A stretch of DNA of 24,924 bases from Allomyces arbusculus (taxonomy: Eukaryota > Blastocladiomycota > Blastocladiomycetes > Blastocladiales > Blastocladiaceae), in NCBI GenBank assembly GCA_027604705.1, contig JADHYV010000142.1, positions 1-24,924 of the forward strand. The letters are read 5' to 3'. The notes beneath the pieces were generated by a model that saw nothing but the letters and a program-made list of their open reading frames with translations, was not told the DNA's origin and searched no databases. Position numbers and translations under genes: made by a program. The number at the start of each line of letters is the position of its first letter. Position 1 is the first letter of the stretch. Shown here piece by piece: positions 20,301 to 24,924 of this stretch.

Positions 20301-21354
20301 ACGACGACAGTCTACCCCTGCCCGGTGGTGCGTATTTCTTTTATTGCTCGAGTTGTGCGAACCGTGTTCCTTTCAACTCACTCACATTCCCATCTTCTCT
20401 CTCTCTCGAACATAGTGCCCCGGCGGCACCAAGACGGTTATCATTGTCCCGCCCACCCAGACCGTGACGCAGACGGTTACGCCCCAGCCGACCATGACCA
20501 CGGTCCCGTGCGGTCAGTGCCCCGGTGGCATCAAGACGGTCATCATCATCCCGCCGGTCGGCACCCAGACTGACGTCTGCACCATCGTCCCGACCCACAC
20601 CGTGGTTCCGTGCGAGGACAACAAGACGTGCCCCAACGGCTCGACGACGCAGGTCATTGTGCCGCCGACGACTGCGCCCACCACTGCCCCCGTCACGACG
20701 GGCCCCGTTCCGATCATGACGACGGTTCCGTGCGTCCCCTGCCCGGGCGGCATCAAGACCGTGATCATCGTGCCCCCGACCGGCACGCAGACCGTGACCG
20801 TGACCGTGCCCGTCACGCACACAACCGTTGGCACTGAGACGGTGATTGTCGTGCAGCCCACGCCGCAGCCGCCCGTTCAGACCGTGACCGTGCCTTCGGT
20901 GCCCACGGCAACCCAGCCACCCCAGACCGTGACCGTGCCTTCGGTGCCCACGGCCACGCAGCCGCCGGCTCAGACCACGTCGACTGTCCTCGTTCCCGAA
21001 ATTCCGGCCTCGTCGGTGCCCACGTGCCCCGGCTCGCCCGGTTGCCCGGTCGTGACGTCGATTGTCGAGATCCCCGCTGACTATGGCACGCTCGAGGTCC
21101 CGGAGCTGCCGACGGCCACGACGCCCGTCGACGACTCGTACGGCGAGCTGGAGACGCCCGTTGAGACCAAGACGACGGCCAAGCCCACGGCCACGGCTAC
21201 GACCACGTCGACGACGACCATCAAGGCGACGTCGTCGACCTCGGCCGCTGCGAGCACCACGGCGAGCACGACGTCGACGGCTGCCCCGACGGCGACGACG
21301 GCACCGGGCAAGAAGCTCGATGACAACGAGCCCGCGGCCGACTCGTTCTACTGA
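17382..21354 (+). CDS. Secreted Ser/Thr-rich protein with CPxCPGG repeats, 3 exons, 1097 aa
   Basis: Exons are 17382-17564, 18156-20327 and 20416-21354, all joined in phase 0, with introns of 591 and 88 nt. Residues 1-20 (MTKVLAVLTALAFLALSAEA) are a signal peptide. Residues about 60-505 are a globular region with scattered Cys. Its STSRPTINLANFLAIQDIKC, ADGMTIAFKSDASAKLALAQ and WNLTAHGKLAFL stretches resemble the DUF7029 type of fungal secreted protein, from memory. Residues about 510-690 are nearly all Thr, Ser, Ala and Gly, a stalk suited to O-mannosylation. Then come units of the form PCxxCPGG(T/I)KTVII(V/I)xP: three near-perfect, one split by the second intron and one diverged (PCEDNKTCPNGSTTQVIV). 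The C-terminus ends KKLDDNEPAADSFY with no hydrophobic GPI signal, so it is probably secreted or wall-linked through disulfides. Function is unknown; a cell-wall or adhesion role is inference. Confidence 0.85.
19540..20225 (+). repeat. Degenerate tandem repeat coding for the Thr/Ser/Ala/Gly stalk
   Basis: The DNA is built from units such as ggcacggccacgggtaccgc and ggctcggcgacggctaccgc. They encode GTATGTATGTASGSATATA-like runs. Imperfect copies drift between Thr, Ser and Ala codons. The region is expected to vary in length between strains. Confidence 0.8.
20238..20800 (+). repeat. CPxCPGG-KTVII coding repeat, 5 units
   Basis: Units begin at about 20238 (PCPPCPGGTKTVIIV), 20316/20416 (PCPVCPGGTKTVIIV, split by the 88-nt intron), 20506 (PCGQCPGGIKTVIII), 20608 (PCEDNKTCPNGSTTQVIV, diverged) and 20731 (PCVPCPGGIKTVIIV). 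Spacers are rich in Thr, Val and Pro. A later half-unit reads VPTCPGSPGCPVVTSIVEI near 21017. Confidence 0.85.
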
Positions 21355-22794
21355 GCGCAGTTGGAGGTGGAGCAAGAGGTGGAGAGCATAAAGGACGACG
21401 AGTTGAAGCGTGTTTGCGTGTCGGTTGATGAGTTGCGAGTTGGTTTGTAGATTCATTTTTGTGCAGCAAACGGATTGGACACGCGTACTTTGACGAGTTG
21501 CTCGAGCAGAGTTTGGTTTGAAGTGATTGCAACGCGCGAGGCCGTAGCCAGAGGACATCATCTGGCGAAAAGTGACGACGATACAAATCAAACGCATGAG
21601 GTCTGGAATCAAACGCGTTCCCCCCAACTTCGCGCTCGACAGAAAAAGTATCAAGTCCACGGAGCATGTAGGCCACCATTTACATCGTTTTCGCATCACG
21701 TCCTCGGTACTGCATGTTTTGTCGGGCCATCCTTCACCTTGCGCTCATGACGAGGCGACACGTCATCCAGAATAATCTCTGCAACTCATCACATCCCATT
21801 TGACGCTCATTGCGAACTGGCGATGCTTCTGGTTTCTTCAAGACTAACTGGTCGTCCGCCGCCATGAGATTTGAGAGCAAATTGACGGCCGGCAAGAACA
21901 AATCGGGACCCGCACTCGCGATGCTACACCGCCCCAGTGCAACTAGCCCACTTTTCGTCCGCATCGTGATTTGCGCGGCAAAACTTACCATTCAGAGAGA
22001 TCATCACTCGAATAGCAGCGGGCTGCTGACCCCCTCTAAATCATTTCATTGCACATGGTCATCAAAGCAAGGCATGACCTCATGGCTCTGGTGTGCCTCC
22101 ATGCAGCTGGAAAAAAGAGGAGCCTCGTCCAGCCCGCTTAAGATGCCCACATTGATACCAGTACAGCTCGCCCGCATTTCAAATATGATGAAGCGCGGCA
22201 GAGATCATTGGGCATATAAGGGCGTGAGCTTGTCGGAACCGGTCAGGCCCCAACTCTTGCTCAGTCTCCATTTCGCCACACCGAAGCGAGGCGCGCTCCA
22301 TTTCTCCAGGGTTCCAACAGTGCACACGGCCCTATGCCTGGCCCCTCTGCAGCCTGCAGCCGACCTATTGGCCCAAACCCTTTGCGCTGTAGGGACATGG
22401 TGGTCGAGTGATTGCCGCCTCAACCAAGAGCGCCCATGAGAATGGAGGCAGGTGCTGGTGTGATGGAAGTGAGGAGACTTGGTCTGCAGGAGGTAGCCTC
22501 ATGAAAGTGCTCTCTGTGCTCATACTTTCCTTTGCAAAACACTTGCGCGTTGCTTTGCAGAGATCTTCTCAGTCCAGCGTGGGTGAACAATGATCAAAAA
22601 TCAAAGCGCCAAGAGATTGCGATTGAATCCTCACAGAATGTGCATGGGGATGGTAGAAACTTCACCTTTCACCAACACTTGCACCTTTGCCAATGCTTCA
22701 CTCGACGCTCGTCGACGCTTGCGCCGCGCCAGCACCAAAATGATACCAAAGACGAGTGGATACCCCGCGGCAGTTGAAACATGACGCTGGCCGC
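21355..22794. other. Gene-poor region between two convergent genes
   Basis: This is 1440 bp between the stop of the secreted protein (+) and the stop of the Gln-rich gene (-). It is less GC-rich than the genes. On the minus strand there are short open stretches that might be exons: SAPRFGVAKWRLSKSWGLTG (about 22285-22205), FEMRASCTGINVGILSGLDE (about 22182-22045), AAIRVMISLN followed by a GTAAGT donor at 21991, and PDLFLPAVNLLSNLMAADDQ (about 21905-21735). A plus-strand frame of 209 codons (21810-22439) overlaps them. Neither set has a recognisable family. I cannot decide between remnants and a low-GC multi-exon gene. Confidence 0.3.
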
Positions 22795-23570
22795 TTAGAA
22801 GCAGCCGCCGTGGCTGTGGTCGACAAAGTACTGCGACTGGTCCTGGTGCTGCGCCTGGAACCCGCCATCGTGGCCCCACTGCATCTGCGACTGCGCTTGG
22901 GCCTGGAAAGCATCGCCATGGCCGTGACCCCATTCAGACTGCGACTGCGACTGGTACTGCGACTGGAACGCGTCGCCGCCGTGGCCCCACTGCGACTGCG
23001 ATTGCGACTGCGCTTGCGCTTGGAACACGTCGCCATGGCCATGGCCGTGGCCGTGGTCGTACTGCGCCTGCGACTGGTACTGCGACTGAGCTTGGTAGCC
23101 CGCGTCGTGGCCCCACTGCGTCTGCGCCTGGCTCTAGATGCGCGAGGACACGGCGAGAGAGCGGTGGTCAGGGCTGCGCACGGTCGTGCGTGCCGAGTGA
23201 GCGATCAATTTCAACTCAAACGCACCTGGACCTGGAACTGGTCCGTCGAGTTGTGGCCGACGTGACCCGACTAGAACTGCGCCTGCGACTGCGCCTGGTA
23301 GCCCGCGTCATGGCCCCACTGCGACTGGTACTGGCTCTGGTACTGCGCCTGCGCGCCGTGATCGCCAATCTGGATCTGCGCTTGCGACTGCGCCTGCACG
23401 CCGTCGCCGTGGCCGTAGCCCGACTGGTACTGGCTCTGCGACTGGAACTGCGCTTGCGCGCCGTGATCGCCCGACTGGTACTGCGCCTGGCTCTGGTACT
23501 GCGCCTGGTACCCGGCGTCGTGGCCCCACTGCGACTGGTACTGCGACTGGACTTGGGAGGCGGCCGACAT
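22795..23570 (-). CDS. Gln-rich low-complexity repeat protein, 2 exons, internal TAG
   Basis: The frame starts at ATG 23570 (MSAASQVQSQYQSQWGHDAG). It uses almost only Gln, Ser, Ala, Tyr, Gly, His, Asp and Trp. The repeating pattern is QSQWGHDAGYQAQ, alternating with QSGDHGAQAQ. After 99 codons comes TTC TAG (TAG at 23273-23271). The same frame continues with GHVGHNSTDQFQVQ to a strong donor (GTGCGT at 23225). A 92-nt intron ends in CATCTAG at 23134. Exon 2 (23133-22795) resumes with SQAQTQWGHDAGYQAQSQYQ and ends SHGGCF-TAA. Exon lengths of 345 and 339 nt are both multiples of three. The product is 99 residues if the TAG stops it, or 227 positions if it is passed. There is no signal peptide. 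The composition is prion-like. Function is unknown. A TATA box lies upstream. Confidence 0.65.
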
Positions 23571-23657
23571 GGTGGTGGTGAGGAAGCTTGGTAGATGCGA
23601 GGGAGCAAAGAAGGCGATGTGACTCGATGGTGGGCCTTAAACGGCGGGGACGGCCCG

Positions 23658-23665
23658 TATTTATA
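23658..23665 (-). promoter_or_regulatory. TATA box of the Gln-rich gene
   Basis: On the minus strand the sequence reads GGTATAAATACGGG, a full TATAAATA match, 88 nt upstream of the ATG at 23570. It is the clearest core promoter in the window and suggests strong or stage-specific transcription of this gene. Confidence 0.7.
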
Positions 23666-24511
23666 CCATGGCCGTATGGAGAAGGTGCAGCGCGCGGAGA
23701 CCCGTCAGATTGCGCGCAGGTTCGTGTCGCTTCGGGCCGTTGGTCGTGCGAGCGACGTATGCGCCGTGCCGTGCTCCGAGACCATGTCCCCGTCGGTTCA
23801 CCAGCGCGGCGCGTCGCAGAGCCTGGCGATCCTGAACGGGCCGTTGCGCATCGGTTCCATCACCCCCCGCATTCTCTGCGCGTGCGGTTGTGCGAATGTG
23901 ACAAAGCGCCCATGCATTTTTGGCCGCAGTAACTTGCTGGGAGAGCGCCCGTGCAGCGCAGCGGAGCAGCCGGTTCACACACATCCGCGCGCACCGAACC
24001 ACAGCTGACGAGCGTGTATCCTTGTTTGAAGCTTCAGTCCAACCGCTCTGCGCCAGCTTGGATTGGCCGTACCCGCTGGGGAGACATCAGCGAGTCAGGA
24101 TCTGCTAATGCGCCCACGTTTCACTGCTGCGCTAAAGCGCGTCAAAGCGACAACTCCGCGCGCATGCTTGCGCTCCGAACGCGTCTGTTTTCTGCTCCCC
24201 GGCCCAGGTCCATGCGGGAAAAGGATAAAGCGAGAAATGGGGAGATGGGTGGTGAGCTGGTGGGTGGGAAGTCAGTGAAATCGGCGCGCGCGTTCCGGGT
24301 CGTTGTGTGCAAGATTAGGGGCAAATCGGTTGCATGCTGGTGATGCGAAATCGCATGGAAGTGCAAGCAGCGCGCTCTTCCACCAACTTGCCCAACCGCG
24401 ATCCAGGGGTGCGGGGCGTTGCTGTGCCCATGCTAAGCGCGACGGGCGGACGGAAAAATTCTACCTTGCGCCCTTCATTAGCGGAGCGCGAGAACGCGTC
24501 AGAATATTTTC
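23666..24511. other. Intergenic region upstream of the Gln-rich gene
   Basis: This is 846 bp between the TATA box of the Gln-rich gene and the reconstructed end of the protease gene. Both are on the minus strand, so it holds the protease 3' UTR and the distal promoter. No coding exon, tRNA or repeat is supported. Confidence 0.45.
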
Positions 24512-24924
24512 TCAATCCTTTGCTTCATAGTTAACACGAACACGGACCTCGCCGACGGGCCATACGTAGCCGAGGCCGCGTGAGAACCGCCCAGAACCAG
24601 GTTGACTGTAAATAAAGGTGAGCCAAAAGAGAAGGACTGACTTGCTTATTTCGGCGTATTATTGTACATTAGTGATGACGCGAAGGAAGGAAAGGACGTC
24701 AGACAACACAAAGCGAGAAGAGGGACAAGAGCTTGCGAGAAAACCCGACGAATGAGAAAAAATAAACAAAAAACGTGGTTCGAAATTGCGTACAGCCACC
24801 AATCCAAAGACAGTCTGCTGAATGCAGACTCATCCTCTAACCGGACCCCCTTGGGGTTCTTTTCGAGGTAGAGGGCCAGCACACCGGCCGTGAAGGGCGT
24901 CGCCATGGACGTGCCCGAAATCGT
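24512..24924 (-). CDS. Subtilisin-like serine protease (S8), C-terminal part, partial
   Basis: The window's right edge cuts this gene. The visible exon (24924-24794) begins TISGTSMATPFTAGVLALYL. This contains GTSMATP, the block around the catalytic Ser of subtilases, followed by the usual helix ending EKNPKG. The best splice donor is GTACGC at 24793. A strong acceptor (tttatttacag) ends a 188-nt intron at 24606. The phase-2 join gives a final exon reading QPGSGRFSRGLGYVWPVGEV to RVRVNYEAKD with TGA at 24514-24512. This last exon has GC-rich third positions in that frame only. An alternative donor (GTCCGG after KNPKG) would give an Arg-rich ending and fits less well. Family confidence is high; the C-terminal exon is moderate. 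Confidence 0.8.

Noticed and set aside
22795-23570. Reassignment of TAG to Gln in this genome
   Set aside because: It would suit a Gln-rich protein, but the PP2C-like and RBFA genes end in TAG at sensible places.
22756-23594. Plus-strand Arg/Leu repeat frames
   Set aside because: They are the reverse of the Gln codons (CAG read as CTG) of the minus-strand Gln-rich gene.
24774-24790. tRNA B-box-like GGTTCGAAATT
   Set aside because: It lacks the CC end of a B box, and no A box or cloverleaf could be drawn. It lies within the protease intron.
1-24924. Virus-derived or transposable element, CRISPR array, rRNA
   Set aside because: No capsid, polymerase, integrase, transposase, terminal repeat pair of element size, spaced short repeats or rRNA core sequences were recognised.

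Overview
The window looks like nuclear DNA of a zoosporic fungus. Genes are compact, GC-rich and on both strands. Introns are mostly 63-90 nt. The set includes a fungal-type glutamate 5-kinase, a TPS2-like trehalose phosphatase, a CDKAL1-type tRNA methylthiotransferase, a mitochondrial RbfA, a secreted Ser/Thr-rich wall-type protein and an HCN/CNG-type cyclic-nucleotide-gated channel. Dikarya generally lack such channels, but they are known in Blastocladiomycota (Blastocladiella, Allomyces), so that phylum is my best inference. I cannot name the species. No bacterial operon, rRNA, tRNA, CRISPR array or intact mobile element was seen.

Layout. 1-424 (+) last exon of a trehalose-phosphatase gene, then a GGGT repeat. 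689-1300 (-) unknown small protein. 1924-3513 (+) degenerate PP2C-like protein. 3861-6132 (-) five-exon CDKAL1 homologue, head-to-head over 309 bp with a four-exon RBFA gene at 6442-7475 (+). 8173-9429 (-) a damaged GRDP/DUF1399-like gene, flanked by two copies of a 41-nt repeat. 10019-13780 (-) four-exon cyclic-nucleotide-gated channel with a cGMP-type binding pocket, an unusual pore filter and a 630-residue disordered tail. 14586-15920 (+) single-exon glutamate 5-kinase. 16319-17166 (-) a probable decayed gene. 17382-21354 (+) three-exon secreted protein with an N-terminal globular region, a Thr/Ser stalk and Cys-Pro-Gly-Gly repeats. 21355-22794 gene-poor. 22795-23570 (-) Gln-rich repeat protein with a TATA box and an in-frame TAG. 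24512-24924 (-) 3' end of a subtilisin-like protease.

Genes are mostly unrelated housekeeping and accessory functions, as expected for a eukaryotic chromosome. Two themes recur. CDKAL1 and RBFA, both translation-related, share a divergent promoter. The channel is the kind of protein that answers cGMP in zoospore signalling. I rebuilt exon structures by matching splice sites to reading-frame phase and to remembered family motifs. The totals are divisible by three in every spliced gene called intact. The splice donors favour GTACG rather than GTAAG.

The strongest candidates for something new are the channel's VPGYAD pore with a stopless 69-nt intron cut into it, the Gln-rich gene whose frame and splice phase continue past a TAG, and the CPxCPGG-repeat secreted protein.
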